Counted from the stretch's first letter, positions 1 to 9,518 are shown. The stretch is 64,000 nt of DNA from Streptomyces prunicolor NBRC 13075 (GCF_000367365.1 NZ_BARF01000008.1:62001-126000), one strand, 5' to 3'. Made by a program: numbers and translations. The notes: a model not told the origin generated them from the sequence alone.

Positions 1-938
1 ACGCCGGTGAAGGTCGCGCCCGCGTTGGTGGTGTTGCCGTTCTTGACGCCCGCGATGCCCGGGTACACCGAGACGTCCGAGTCGCCGCTCAGCAGCCGGT
101 TGGTGTTCCGGATCTCGAAGGTCCCGCGGACCGACTTGCCCTTCACCTTCGTGGTCTCGCCCGGGAACTTCACGCTCACCGTCGAGCAGTACTCCCGGAA
201 GTCCTTCTTCTGCAGCCCGGAGCGCGCGAAGAGCGTCAGGTCGTACGCCGAGGAGACCTGCCCGGGCTCGTCGTAGCCGTCCGGTGTCACCACGTGCGTG
301 TCGAGCGCCTGGAGGTCCTGGGCGTGCGCGTTCATGTCGGCGACGGTCTTGTCGACGCCGCCGTTCATGTGCGACAGGACGTGCACCGCGTCGTTGCCGG
401 AGCGCAGGAAGACACCGAGCCACAGATCGTGGACCGTGTAGCTCTCGCCCTGCTTTATCGGGACCACACTGGAACCGGCGCCCATGCCGGCCAGGTCGGA
501 CGCGACGACCTTGTGCTCGGTCGTCTTCGGGAACTTCGGCAGCACGGTGTCCGCGAACAGCATCTTCAGGGTGCTCGCCGGAGGCAGCCGCCAGTGCGCG
601 TTGTGCGCGGCGAGCACCGCGCCCGACTCGGCGTCGCTCACGATCCACGACCGCGCGGTCACGTCCTTCGGCAGCACCGGGACACCGGCCGTCAGATTGA
701 CCTGCGTCCCCGCCATGGCGAGCCGGGTGCCGCCCACCGACGACATGTTCGCCGGGGGAGTGGCCGTAGGAGTCACCGACGAACTGGCCGACGGACTCGG
801 AGTCGTGGTCGCACTCGTGGTGGGAGTCGGTGTCGGACTCGGGGCCGCGAGGGCGACGGGCGCGGCGAGCGCGAGGGACGACAGGGCGGCGGAAAGCACC
901 AACAGGGATCGCCTGGTGGTCTGCAGTGGAGCGGGCAC
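1..938 (-). CDS. D-alanyl-D-alanine carboxypeptidase (serine-type, C-terminus cut by window edge)
   Basis: Exported penicillin-binding-type DD-carboxypeptidase that trims the terminal D-Ala of peptidoglycan pentapeptides. From the GTG at 938 the protein begins with a twin-arginine-like signal (TTRRSLLVLSAALSSLALAA), then a Ser/Thr/Pro-rich linker. The SxxK nucleophile motif is STLK near residue 110, SxN is SGN, and the third box reads KNG (GVKNGNT) instead of KTG, a variant I associate with actinobacterial members. The C-terminal part lies before base 1. GTG 938 is the in-frame start just before the signal peptide; no strong ribosome-binding site is visible. It diverges from the small membrane-protein gene at 1030. 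Confidence 0.87.
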   Translation of the reverse strand, partial: MPAPLQTTRRSLLVLSAALSSLALAAPVALAAPSPTPTPTTSATTTPSPSASSSVTPTATPPANMSSVGGTRLAMAGTQVNLTAGVPVLPKDVTARSWIVSDAESGAVLAAHNAHWRLPPASTLKMLFADTVLPKFPKTTEHKVVASDLAGMGAGSSVVPIKQGESYTVHDLWLGVFLRSGNDAVHVLSHMNGGVDKTVADMNAHAQDLQALDTHVVTPDGYDEPGQVSSAYDLTLFARSGLQKKDFREYCSTVSVKFPGETTKVKGKSVRGTFEIRNTNRLLSGDSDVSVYPGIAGVKNGNTTNAGATFTG

Positions 939-1029
939 GGACGAGAACGTACATGCCCAGGGACCCGAAGTCCCGTCACCGACCCCACCCCGGACACGGG
1001 CCCCCGGGGACGACGGCGATACTGGACTC

Positions 1030-1269
1030 ATGAAGCTCAGCCGCCCCGTCTCCTGGTTCCTGCTCGCCTTCGGGGTGTGGAGCTGGATCATCTGGGTCAC
1101 TTTCGTCAAAAACCTGGTAGCGGACAGCAGCGGACTGGCCTTCGACGACGGCCACCCGACGGCGTACTTCTGGGTGCACCTGACCCTCGCCATCGTCTCC
1201 TTCGTATTGGGGACGGTCATCGGGGGCCTCGGGTTGCGTGGACTGCGCGCACTGCGCGGGACTTCATAA
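1030..1269 (+). CDS. SCO4848-family small integral membrane protein
   Basis: This 79-aa protein has two hydrophobic helices, an N-terminal one (WFLLAFGVWSWIIWVTFV) and a C-terminal one (LAIVSFVLGTVIGGLGLRG), joined by a polar loop with a conserved-looking DDGHPTAYFWVH stretch. I recognise the family as the small membrane protein of unknown function next to a DD-carboxypeptidase and a metallophosphoesterase in Streptomyces. ATG 1030 removes a long non-coding upstream extension. No clear ribosome-binding site precedes it, so a leaderless start is possible. The stop is 4 nt before the next gene, which suggests co-transcription. Function unknown. Confidence 0.82.
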   Translation: MKLSRPVSWFLLAFGVWSWIIWVTFVKNLVADSSGLAFDDGHPTAYFWVHLTLAIVSFVLGTVIGGLGLRGLRALRGTS

Positions 1270-1273
1270 AGAA

Positions 1274-2506
1274 GTGGCCATCGTCGTCATCGCTCTCGTC
1301 GTCCTGGTCGCGGTCGCCGTCCTCGGCGGAGCGCACTGGTACGTCTGGCGCCGCCTGGTCCGCGACACCACGCGCGCGTGGGACCCCGCCCGCGTCACCG
1401 GCACGGCCGTACTGATCGCCGGCCCGCTGCTGATGATCGCGGCCCTGGCCGCCGAACGCGGCGGCGCCCCCTTCTGGCTCCAGCGCGCCCTGGGCTGGCC
1501 CGGCTTCCTGTGGATGGCCCTGGCGATCTACCTGCTGCTGGCCGTCCTCGCGGGTGAGGTCCTACGGCCGCTGCTGCGCCGGTTCGTGGAACGGCGCGGG
1601 CGGCCCGAGACGGCCGTAGTGGACAAGCCCTCCCTGGATGAGCCCTCCCCGGAGGAACCGTCCCCGCAGCCCCTCGCCGTCCCCTCCCGGCGTCTCTTCG
1701 TCTCCCGGGTCGTCGGGGGTGCGGCCGCCGCCGCGGCCGTCGGGACCGTCGGCTACGGCACCTACGGTGTCCTGCGCGGTCCGAGCGTCAAGCGGATCAC
1801 CGTGCCGCTGGCCAAGCTGCCGCGCTCCGCGCACGGGTTCAGGATCGCGGTGGTCAGCGACATCCACCTGGGGCCGGTCCTGGGGCGGGGTTTCGCGCAG
1901 CGGGTCGTCGACACGATCAACTCGACCCAGCCCGATCTGATCGCGGTCGTGGGTGACCTGGTGGACGGCAGCGTCAAGAACCTGGGACCGGCCGCGGCAC
2001 CCCTGGCTCAACTGCGGGCGCGCCACGGGTCGTTCTTCGTCACGGGCAATCATGAGTACTTCTCCGGCGCCGAAGAGTGGCTGGAAGAGGTGCGCACGCT
2101 CGGTATCCACACCCTGGAGAACGCCCGCACCGAACTCCCCGGCTTCTATCTCGCCGGGGTCAACGACCTCCAGGGCGAGAGCGAGGGCCAGGGCCCCGAC
2201 TTCGGGAAGGCGCTCGGCGATCGTGACACCACGCGCGCGTGCGTGCTGCTCGCGCACCAGCCCGTGCAGATCCACGAGGCCGTGAAGCACGGCGTCGACC
2301 TCCAGCTCTCCGGGCACACCCACGGCGGTCAGTTGTGGCCCGGCAACTTCATCGCGGCGGCGGCCAATCCGACGGTCGCGGGCCTGGAGCGCTACGGCGA
2401 CACCGAGCTGTACGTCAGCAGGGGTGCGGGCGCGTGGGGGCCACCGACGCGGGTGGGGGCGCCGTCGGACATCACGGTCGTCGAACTGGCTTCGAAACAG
2501 GCCTAG
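1274..2506 (+). CDS. Membrane-anchored metallophosphoesterase
   Basis: A 410-aa protein of the calcineurin-like phosphoesterase superfamily with an integral membrane N-terminus of about three helices, a Pro/Glu-rich cytoplasmic linker (around residues 115-135) and a further helix near an RRLFVSRVV stretch. The catalytic domain follows, with the full metal-ligand set: DIHLG, GDLVDG, GNHEYF and GHTHGGQLWP. This YkuE-like arrangement would place a dinuclear metal phosphoesterase at the outer membrane face. The substrate cannot be read from sequence. GTG 1274 is chosen because it sits just after the stop of the preceding gene and starts the first hydrophobic helix. Confidence 0.88.
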   Translation: MAIVVIALVVLVAVAVLGGAHWYVWRRLVRDTTRAWDPARVTGTAVLIAGPLLMIAALAAERGGAPFWLQRALGWPGFLWMALAIYLLLAVLAGEVLRPLLRRFVERRGRPETAVVDKPSLDEPSPEEPSPQPLAVPSRRLFVSRVVGGAAAAAAVGTVGYGTYGVLRGPSVKRITVPLAKLPRSAHGFRIAVVSDIHLGPVLGRGFAQRVVDTINSTQPDLIAVVGDLVDGSVKNLGPAAAPLAQLRARHGSFFVTGNHEYFSGAEEWLEEVRTLGIHTLENARTELPGFYLAGVNDLQGESEGQGPDFGKALGDRDTTRACVLLAHQPVQIHEAVKHGVDLQLSGHTHGGQLWPGNFIAAAANPTVAGLERYGDTELYVSRGAGAWGPPTRVGAPSDITVVELASKQA

Positions 2507-2699
2507 TTGGTGGCGTCGGGCGAGTCTGCGCACTGGCTGAGAGTCGCCTGTGAAACGGGCAATTAACACCCGTCGGTAAGTTCTTTCTCATCTCGGCAGA
2601 ACCCTCTTCCCCCGGGTGAAACTCCTGTGGTTAGGTGATCCGCGCCACTAGGGGAGTGGCATGTGAGGGGCCCGGGAGGGCCCTTGGGAGGGCACACCG

Positions 2700-4256
2700 A
2701 TGCGGTCGGTTCGCATACGGATTCTCGCGACGCTGCTGGTTCTGGCGGCCGTGGGAGTCGGGGGCTGGCAGTTGCTGCCCTCGGACGGGAGCAAGGGCAA
2801 GACGATCACGGTCGGGACGACGGACGCTGTCACGTCCCTCGACCCGGCCGCCGCGTACGACGCCGGATCCTGGGCGCTGTACAGCAACGTCTTCCAGACG
2901 CTCATGACATTCGACTCGGGCGGTACGACACCCGTGCCGGACGCGGCCAAGAGCTGCGCGTTCGTGGGCGGCGGGCTGACGACGTACCGCTGTACGGTGC
3001 GCGACGGGCTCACCTTCCCCAGCGGGCGCGCGATGACCGCAGAGGACGTGAAGTTCTCCTTCGACCGGGTCAAGAAGATCAACTCCGATGTGGGTCCCGC
3101 GTCGCTGCTCTCCACGCTCCGCTCGGTCGATGCCTCCGGGATGACCGTCACCTTCCATCTGTCGTCGCCGGACGCCACGTTCCCGTTCAAGGTGGCCACC
3201 GGCGCCGGTGCGATCGTCGACAGCGGCAAGTACCCGAAGGACGCCCCGCGCAACGGCTTCCGGGTCGACGGCACCGGGCCGTACACCCTGTCCACGTATA
3301 CGAAGGACAAGAGGGCGGTCCTTTCGCCGAACAGCCACTACAAGGGTGCTGTCAAGAACACCGGGAGCCCGATCGAGCTGCGGTACTACGCCGACTCGGA
3401 CGCGCTGCAGAAGGCGTACCGGGCGAAGCAGGTCCAGGTCGCCACCCGCCAGTTGCCGCCGAAGATGCTCTCCGGGCTCTCTGCGAGCGACCCGAACCAG
3501 CGCGTGTCGGAGGCGGACAGCTCCGAGACCCGCAACCTCTACCTCAACACCCGTAAGGGCACGCCTCTGCACGACGTCCTCGTGCGGCGGGCCATGGCCT
3601 GGCTGATCAACCGCGAACAGCTGGCCGCCACGGTGTACGACGACACGGTCGACCCGCTGTACTCGCTGATCCCGGCCGGCATCGTCGGCCACACGACGTC
3701 CTTCTTCGACGACTACCCCTCCCAGAGCGCCAAGAAGGCGAAGGCACTCCTCGAAGAGGCCGACGTTTCGCTCCCGGTGCACTTCACCTACGGGTACGGC
3801 ATCGGGCACGGGTCCGGGAAGGAGGAGGCCGCCGAGCTGAAGAAGCAGCTGGAGGCGAGCGGGCTCTTCAAGGTGGACGTCAAGGGCTACGAGTGGACCG
3901 ACTTCCAGAAGCGCTGGGCGACCGGCAAGCTGGACGCGTACGCCGTCGGCTGGGTCGCCGACTACCCCGACCCGGACACCTTCGGCTCCCCGCTGATCGG
4001 CACCGGCTCCACCATGAACACCGGCTACAGCAACAAGATCGTCGACCAACTGATCCTCAACAGCCAGAAGTTCGCCGACCGCAGCCGCGTCGACGACGAC
4101 TTCCGCGACCTCCAGTCGGACGTGGCCGCGGACGTGCCGCTGATCCCGCTGTGGCAGCGCAAGGAGTACGTCGTGAGCAGCGAGGACGTCGGCGGCATCT
4201 CCTATCTCACGGACGGCACCGGTGTGTTCCGGCTGTGGGCGCTGGACTGGATCTGA
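2700..4256 (+). CDS. ABC-transporter substrate-binding protein, family 5 (peptide/nickel type)
   Basis: A 518-aa extracytoplasmic solute-binding protein of the DppA/OppA type. It shows the family's N-terminal pattern TSLDPAAAYDAGSWALYSNV, the TAEDVKFSFDRV motif around residue 115 and the C-terminal DYPDPDTF and VPLIPLWQR segments. The N-terminus is a hydrophobic anchor (ILATLLVLAAVGVGGW) with no lipobox cysteine, so it looks like an uncleaved or Sec-type export signal and not a lipoprotein. No permease or ATPase genes are adjacent, so this is an orphan binding protein. The ATG at 2700 begins the signal. Confidence 0.86.
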   Translation: MRSVRIRILATLLVLAAVGVGGWQLLPSDGSKGKTITVGTTDAVTSLDPAAAYDAGSWALYSNVFQTLMTFDSGGTTPVPDAAKSCAFVGGGLTTYRCTVRDGLTFPSGRAMTAEDVKFSFDRVKKINSDVGPASLLSTLRSVDASGMTVTFHLSSPDATFPFKVATGAGAIVDSGKYPKDAPRNGFRVDGTGPYTLSTYTKDKRAVLSPNSHYKGAVKNTGSPIELRYYADSDALQKAYRAKQVQVATRQLPPKMLSGLSASDPNQRVSEADSSETRNLYLNTRKGTPLHDVLVRRAMAWLINREQLAATVYDDTVDPLYSLIPAGIVGHTTSFFDDYPSQSAKKAKALLEEADVSLPVHFTYGYGIGHGSGKEEAAELKKQLEASGLFKVDVKGYEWTDFQKRWATGKLDAYAVGWVADYPDPDTFGSPLIGTGSTMNTGYSNKIVDQLILNSQKFADRSRVDDDFRDLQSDVAADVPLIPLWQRKEYVVSSEDVGGISYLTDGTGVFRLWALDWI

Positions 4257-4360
4257 CGCCTCCGGGCGCTGACCTTTGTTCGATCTTTTGTCCGAGTGAC
4301 GCCGGTCGGCCCTCGCACGCAGCACCATGTGACGGAGGTGTGTGGGGGTGAGGAGCCGAC

Positions 4361-4768
4361 GTGGTCAGACGCAACTCCTTCCGGCTGCCCCGGCACCCGG
4401 CTTCGGTGGGTCTCGCCCGGCGCCGGGTCCGGGACCACCTGACCGACTGGGGGCACCGGAGCGATGATCCGGCGCTCCAGGACGCGCTGCTGCTCGTCTC
4501 CGAGCTGGCGACCAACGTCGTACGCCACGGGCCGCTCCTGGAGCGGGAGTTCGAGGTGGCGGTGACGGCCCTCGCGGACGGTTCCTGCCTCATAGAGGTG
4601 TCGGACGAGGGCCGGCTCGAACCCCGGCTGCGGGTCGTGAAGGACCTGGAGGAGGCCGGCCGCGGCCTGCACCTCGTGGAGGGCATCGCGGCCGCCTGGG
4701 GCGTTTGGAGCCGCGGCACACACGGCAAGACGGTCTGGGCACTGGTCCAGGCGGCCGACGTCCCGTGA
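4361..4768 (+). CDS. ATP-binding protein of the anti-sigma regulatory factor (SpoIIAB/RsbW-like HATPase) family
   Basis: A 135-aa single-domain GHKL ATPase. The N-box is visible as ELATNVVRHGP (around residues 47-57), followed by a degenerate D-box (EVSDEGRLEPRL) and a G2-type GRGLHLVEGIA segment. The family binds ATP and typically regulates sigma factors or anti-anti-sigma partners by phosphorylation. Streptomyces carries many copies with unknown partners. No sigma or STAS gene is next to it. GTG 4361 follows a GAGGAG-like ribosome-binding site with about 7 nt spacing. It converges on the sensor-kinase gene that ends at 4782. Confidence 0.83.
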   Translation: MVRRNSFRLPRHPASVGLARRRVRDHLTDWGHRSDDPALQDALLLVSELATNVVRHGPLLEREFEVAVTALADGSCLIEVSDEGRLEPRLRVVKDLEEAGRGLHLVEGIAAAWGVWSRGTHGKTVWALVQAADVP

Positions 4769-4781
4769 CACCCCGGGGGCG

Positions 4782-6239
4782 CTACGACGGCACCGGCGTC
4801 CGCGTCGGCAGTGTCACCGTCACCGCGAGCCCCTCGCCCGGCGCCGTCCGCACCGCGACCTCGCCGCCGTGCGCCTGGACGACGCCCTGCACGATCGCCA
4901 GCCCCAGACCGCTGCCCGCACCGCCGCCCGCCCGGAAGAACCGGTCGAAGACGCGCGCCGCGTCGTCCTCACAGAGCCCCGGACCCTGGTCCGCGACACA
5001 GAGCCGTACGACCCCGTCCTCGCGCTCCACACCGAGCCGTACGGGCACGTCGGCAGGGGTGTGCGTGCGGACGTTGGTCACCAGGTTGCCGAGTATCTGG
5101 CGCAGCCCCGACTCGTCGGCCCGCACCAGGAGGGAGCCGTCGGCGCCGACCGTGACCGGCCGCTCCGGCTGCTGCACCCGCAGGTCCTCGGCGGCGTCGC
5201 GCACCAGGCGGCTCAGATCGACGTTGCGGAAGCGCAGCTCGGGCCGCTGGTCCAGGCGGGCCAGCGTGAGGAGTTCGTCGACGAGACGGCCCATACGGTC
5301 CGCCTCCGCGTTCATCCGGTCCCAGGCCCGCTTGCGCTCGTCGGGCTCGGTCAGCATGCCCTTGTCGTACAGCTGGAGGTAGCCGCGTATCGCCGACAGC
5401 GGGGTGCGCAGCTCGTGCGAGGCGTCGGCGACGAAGCGGCGCAGCTGGGCCGCCGTACGCTCGCGCGTGCGGTACGCCGACTCCACCTGGTGAAGCATGG
5501 AGTTGAGGGCGACCCGCAGCTGCTCGACCTCCTGCGTCGGATGGTGGCTGGAGGGAACACGCCGGGTCAGGTCGCCCTCGGCGATGGCCGTCGAGGTCTC
5601 GACCATGTCCTCCAGGGGCAGCATCCGCCGTCGCACGCTGACCATGGTGAGCGCGGCGAGCAGCACCAGCAGCAGGCTGCCGAAGGCGAGGTCCAGCTTG
5701 AGGGCCTTGGCCATGGCGTGGTGGAGGCCGCCCGTGGAGGCGGCGATCAGGATGTACGTGCCGTCGGCGAGCCGGGTCCCGATCGCCCGGTACGGGGCGT
5801 CGCTCAGCGAGATGTCGCGCGGTGTGCCGTCGGCGGCCAGCGCGGCCGGGTCGCTGAAGAGGGCGGCGAGCGCCCGCTGGTCGGCGGTCGGGGCGAAGCC
5901 GGCGATGGTGAGCACCTTGCCCCGGGAGTCGACCGCCGCGAACACCTTGTCCGGGTTCGCCGAGGCGGCGCTCCGCTGGGGCATCAGCTGGTCGCCGAGG
6001 CCGGACAGGGTGCTCAGCATGTTGAGCTGCTCCATGGTGAGCTGCGAACCGCTCAGCGAGTCACGGGACTTGGTCAGCTCGGTGTCGACCTGGGCGAGCA
6101 GATAGTGCCGCATGCCCATCAGGCTGACGGCGGTGGCCATGACGATGCCGAGCGCCAGCAGCGCGACGTTCGCCAGGGTCAGCTTGGCGCGCAGGGAGTG
6201 GGCCCCGCGCTCGCAGTTCGGGAGGTGGAACTTCCTCAT
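4782..6239 (-). CDS. Two-component sensor histidine kinase (HAMP, HisKA, HATPase)
   Basis: A 485-aa membrane kinase with a transmembrane helix at about residues 18-40, an extracytoplasmic sensor region and a second helix near 175-195. A HAMP linker follows (RRMLPLEDMVETSTAIAEGD), then the H-box DASHELRTPLSAIRGY with the phosphoacceptor His. The ATPase has its N-box (LGNLVTNVRTHTP) and G boxes (DQGPGLCEDD, GSGLGLAIVQG). ATG 6239 overlaps the response-regulator stop by 4 bp (ATGA), so the pair is translationally coupled. Its divergent neighbour, the MMPL transporter, is the likeliest target. The signal sensed is unknown. Confidence 0.93.
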   Translation of the reverse strand: MRKFHLPNCERGAHSLRAKLTLANVALLALGIVMATAVSLMGMRHYLLAQVDTELTKSRDSLSGSQLTMEQLNMLSTLSGLGDQLMPQRSAASANPDKVFAAVDSRGKVLTIAGFAPTADQRALAALFSDPAALAADGTPRDISLSDAPYRAIGTRLADGTYILIAASTGGLHHAMAKALKLDLAFGSLLLVLLAALTMVSVRRRMLPLEDMVETSTAIAEGDLTRRVPSSHHPTQEVEQLRVALNSMLHQVESAYRTRERTAAQLRRFVADASHELRTPLSAIRGYLQLYDKGMLTEPDERKRAWDRMNAEADRMGRLVDELLTLARLDQRPELRFRNVDLSRLVRDAAEDLRVQQPERPVTVGADGSLLVRADESGLRQILGNLVTNVRTHTPADVPVRLGVEREDGVVRLCVADQGPGLCEDDAARVFDRFFRAGGGAGSGLGLAIVQGVVQAHGGEVAVRTAPGEGLAVTVTLPTRTPVPS

Positions 6240-6922
6240 GCGAGCCCGTATCCGACGCCTCGCCGCGTGGTGATCACGGGCGGTCCCAGGGTCTCCAGCT
6301 TGCGCCGCAGATAGCTGATGTAGGTCTCGACGACGGTCGACTCCGGCGGGGTGTGCTCGTACTGCCAGACGTGGCGCAGGAGTTGCTCCTTGGGCACGAC
6401 CCGGCCGCCGTTGCGCACCAGGAAGCGCAGCAGGGCGTACTCGGTGGGGGTCAGCTCGACCGAGTTGCCCGCGCGGTGCACCGAGTACGTCGTCTCGTCC
6501 AGCTCCAGGTCGCCGTAGCGCAGCGGCGGGCGCTGCGGGAGGACGTCTTCCGGGCGGGTGCGGCGCAGGACGGCGGTGATGCGGGCGACCACCACGTCGA
6601 TGTCGAACGGCTTGGTGATGTAGTCGTCGCCGAAGCCGAGGGCGCCGACGATCTCGGCCGGCGCGTCCCGCGCGGTGAGGAAGACGATCGCCAGCTCGGG
6701 CCTGCGGGCGCGCAGTTCGTGCCCCAGGGCGCGGCCGTCGCCGTCCGGGAGCATCACGTCGAGCAGCGCGCAGTCCGGGCGGGTGCGCTCGGCGAGGGCG
6801 AGCGCCTCGCGCACGGTGCCCGCGACCATCACCTCGAAGCGGTGGTAGCGCAGCGCGATGGCGAGGACGTCCGCGATGCTCGGTTCGTCCTCCACCACCA
6901 GCACGGTTCCTGGAGCCGTCAT
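6236..6922 (-). CDS. OmpR-family response regulator
   Basis: A 228-aa regulator with an N-terminal receiver domain: acidic pocket VVEDEPS, phosphoacceptor Asp in CALLDVMLPDGDG near residue 55, conserved Thr in FLTAR and Lys in TKPFD. The C-terminal winged-helix DNA-binding domain runs from about residue 130 (VELTPTEYALLRFLVRNGGRVV, then VVETYISYLRRKLE, where the recognition helix lies). It is the first gene of the regulator-kinase pair on the minus strand and is transcribed away from the MMPL gene. The 187-bp divergent gap should hold both promoters. Confidence 0.94.
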   Translation of the reverse strand: MTAPGTVLVVEDEPSIADVLAIALRYHRFEVMVAGTVREALALAERTRPDCALLDVMLPDGDGRALGHELRARRPELAIVFLTARDAPAEIVGALGFGDDYITKPFDIDVVVARITAVLRRTRPEDVLPQRPPLRYGDLELDETTYSVHRAGNSVELTPTEYALLRFLVRNGGRVVPKEQLLRHVWQYEHTPPESTVVETYISYLRRKLETLGPPVITTRRGVGYGLA

Positions 6923-7109
6923 GCCCCCAGTATCGGCCGGGGCACTGACAGTCGGGCCGGTTCGGTCTTTGGAGTTCCTTGAGAGTCATGGCCGATGCAT
7001 GTCCACGCGTGCGTGCCGCCGCCAATTCTGTAGCCCAGGACCTGGGGGACCATCCGACCGACCGAGCGACCGAGCTGTTCAACTCGGTTTCGAATAAGGA
7101 GCGTTGAGC

Positions 7110-9518
7110 GTGGCGGCATTGGCACGGTGGTGCTATCGGCACCGGCTGGTGGTCCTGTTGCTGTGGGTGGGGGCACTGTTCGGCCTGGGCTTTTCGGCGA
7201 CGACGGCGGGGACGGACTACGCGAACGTCTTCTCCCTCCCGGACACGGACTCCAAGAGCGCGTACGACCTGATGCAGAAGGCGTTCCCGAACAGCTCGGG
7301 CGACACCGACACGGTGGTGTGGAAGGTCGACTCGGGCTCGGTGAAGGACCAGTCCGTACGGTCCCGGATCCAGCCCGCCCTCGACAAGATCGCTGACATG
7401 AAGGGCGTCGGTGGCGTCACCGGCCCGTACTCGGGCGCCCGGGGCGCGACACAGATCAGCTCCGACGGGACGATCGCGTACGCGCAGGTCACCTTCGCCG
7501 AGCAGGCCAACGCCGTCCCCAAGGAGCTCGTCCAGAACGTCGTCGACACCGCGCGGGACGCCCGACAGGACGGCCTCCACGTCGAGTTGGGCGGCCAGGC
7601 CGTCCAGCGCGTGGAGGAACCGCCGGGCGGCATAGCCGAGGGCGTCGGCATCCTCGCCGCGGCCATCGTGCTGTTCCTGGCCTTCGGCTCGTTCTACGCG
7701 GCCCTGCTCCCGATCGGTATCGCGATCTTCGGCGTCGGCACCGGCCTGTTCTCCACCCAGCTGCTCAGCCACGCCACCGACATCCCCGACCTGGCGCCCC
7801 TGCTGGCCACCCTGATCGGCCTCGGCGTCGGCATCGACTACGCCCTGTTCATCGTCACCCGGCACCGACGCGGCCTGCAACGCGGCCTCGATCCCGAGGA
7901 GTCGGCGGTCATCGCCCTCAACACCTCGGGCCGCGCGGTGCTGTTCGCGGGCGGCACGGTGTGCATCGCGCTCGCCGGCATGCTGGTGACGAACCTGCGC
8001 TTCCTGGACGGCGTGGTCGTCGGCACCTCGCTGACGGTCGTCCTGAGCGTCCTGGCGGCCACGACCCTGTTGCCCGCCCTGCTCGGCTTCCTGGGCCCGC
8101 GTGTGCTCAGCCGCAAGCAGCGCCGCAAGCTCGCGGACGGGCCCGAGCCGGAGCGCACCGACAACCTCGCGGTCCGCTGGTCGGCCGCCGTCCAGAAGCG
8201 CCCGCGCCGGATCGCGGCCTTCGCCCTCGTCGTCATGGCCGTACTCGCCTTCCCTGTGCTGTCGTTGCGCCTCGGCGCCACCGACCAGGGCAACGACAAC
8301 ACCTCGACGACCACCAGGAAGGCGTACGACCTCCTGGCCGACGGTTTCGGCCCCGGCTTCAACGGCCCTCTCCAGGTGGTCACTTCGAGCGGTGACACGG
8401 CCACCCTGGTGAAGGACATCCAGGGGACGAAGGACGTGGCCCAGGTCGCCGCGCTGCCGCCCACGGACGGGGTGACGGTGATCCAGGTCGTCCCGAAGAC
8501 CTCACCGCAGTCCGTGCAGACGGACGACCTGATCGACACCCTGCGCGACAAGGTGATCCCCGGGGCCGGCGCGACCGGTCACGTCGGGGGCGTGACGGCG
8601 ATCTCGAAGGACTTCGCGGCCGTCACGGGCGACCGCCTCCCGCTCTTCGTGGCGACGATCATCGGCCTGAGCTTCCTGCTGCTCCTGCTCGCGTTCCGTT
8701 CCCTGGTCGTCCCGTTGACGGCCGCCCTGATGAACCTCATCGCGGCGGCGGCCTCCTTCGGTGTCCTGGTGGCGATCTTCCAGTGGGGCTGGGGCCTGGA
8801 CATGCTCGGCCTCGGCAAGGAGGGCCCGATCAACGCCTTCCTGCCGGTCATCATGCTGTCCCTGTTGTTCGGCCTCTCGATGGACTACCAGGTGTTCCTG
8901 GTGAGCCGTATGCACGAGGAGTGGGTCCACACCAAGGACAACGCCCGCGCGGTGCGCGTCGGCCTCGCGGAGACCAGCCGCGTCATCAACTCCGCCGCCC
9001 TGATCATGGTCTGCGTCTTCCTGGCCTTCGTCCTCAGCGGCAACTCCGGCGCGGCGACGGCGGGCGTCGGCCTGGCCGCCGCGGTGGCCCTGGACGCCTT
9101 CATCCTGCGTACGGCCCTGGTGCCGGCCGCGATGCACCTCCTGGGCAACTCCAACTGGTGGCTCCCGGGCTGGCTCGACAAGGGCCTGCCGCACCTCGCC
9201 GTGGAACCCGCCGAGGAGCCCGCTCCGGCCGCCGTGGAGGGCCCGTCCTCGGCCGTCCACGGATTCGTCCGCACGACGGAGGGCGAGCCCGTGGAGGGCG
9301 CGTCAGTGACGCTGCTGACGGCCGGGGGACGCCAGCTGGACCGCGTCGAGTCCCTGGCGGACGGCTCGTACATCGTGTCGGTCCCGGCACCGGGGACCTA
9401 CCTCCTGGCGACGACGGCCACGTCGTACGGCTCGATCGCCCGCAAGGTGACGGTGGCGGACGGTCCGCTGGTCTACGACGTCGAGCTCGCGGAGGGCGAG
9501 GTGGACGCGGTCAACTGA
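7110..9518 (+). CDS. MMPL-family (RND-type) transporter with a C-terminal carboxypeptidase-regulatory-like domain
   Basis: An 802-aa actinobacterial MMPL transporter with about 12 membrane helices in two repeats. Each repeat has one helix followed by a large extracytoplasmic loop and then five helices; GIDYALFIVTRHR and GLSMDYQVFLVSRMHEEW are the equivalent proton-relay helices. The last ~85 residues (VHGFVRTTEGEPVEGASVTLL and on) form a predicted beta-sandwich of the carboxypeptidase regulatory/SpaA type, an unusual addition that should sit after the final helix. GTG 7110 is chosen over TTG 7104 because AAGGAG at 7096-7101 has 8 nt spacing to GTG. The family usually exports lipids or hydrophobic compounds. 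Confidence 0.91.
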   Translation: MAALARWCYRHRLVVLLLWVGALFGLGFSATTAGTDYANVFSLPDTDSKSAYDLMQKAFPNSSGDTDTVVWKVDSGSVKDQSVRSRIQPALDKIADMKGVGGVTGPYSGARGATQISSDGTIAYAQVTFAEQANAVPKELVQNVVDTARDARQDGLHVELGGQAVQRVEEPPGGIAEGVGILAAAIVLFLAFGSFYAALLPIGIAIFGVGTGLFSTQLLSHATDIPDLAPLLATLIGLGVGIDYALFIVTRHRRGLQRGLDPEESAVIALNTSGRAVLFAGGTVCIALAGMLVTNLRFLDGVVVGTSLTVVLSVLAATTLLPALLGFLGPRVLSRKQRRKLADGPEPERTDNLAVRWSAAVQKRPRRIAAFALVVMAVLAFPVLSLRLGATDQGNDNTSTTTRKAYDLLADGFGPGFNGPLQVVTSSGDTATLVKDIQGTKDVAQVAALPPTDGVTVIQVVPKTSPQSVQTDDLIDTLRDKVIPGAGATGHVGGVTAISKDFAAVTGDRLPLFVATIIGLSFLLLLLAFRSLVVPLTAALMNLIAAAASFGVLVAIFQWGWGLDMLGLGKEGPINAFLPVIMLSLLFGLSMDYQVFLVSRMHEEWVHTKDNARAVRVGLAETSRVINSAALIMVCVFLAFVLSGNSGAATAGVGLAAAVALDAFILRTALVPAAMHLLGNSNWWLPGWLDKGLPHLAVEPAEEPAPAAVEGPSSAVHGFVRTTEGEPVEGASVTLLTAGGRQLDRVESLADGSYIVSVPAPGTYLLATTATSYGSIARKVTVADGPLVYDVELAEGEVDAVN

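Noticed and set aside
484..1269. A 261-aa protein reading into the small membrane protein
   Set aside because: The region before 1030 is the antisense of the DD-carboxypeptidase signal and linker. Only 1030-1269 has membrane-protein character.
4782..7880. A 1032-codon minus frame containing the sensor kinase plus an N-terminal extension
   Set aside because: The part upstream of 6239 overlaps the response regulator and MMPL gene and has no domain. The kinase starts at ATG 6239 with ATGA coupling.
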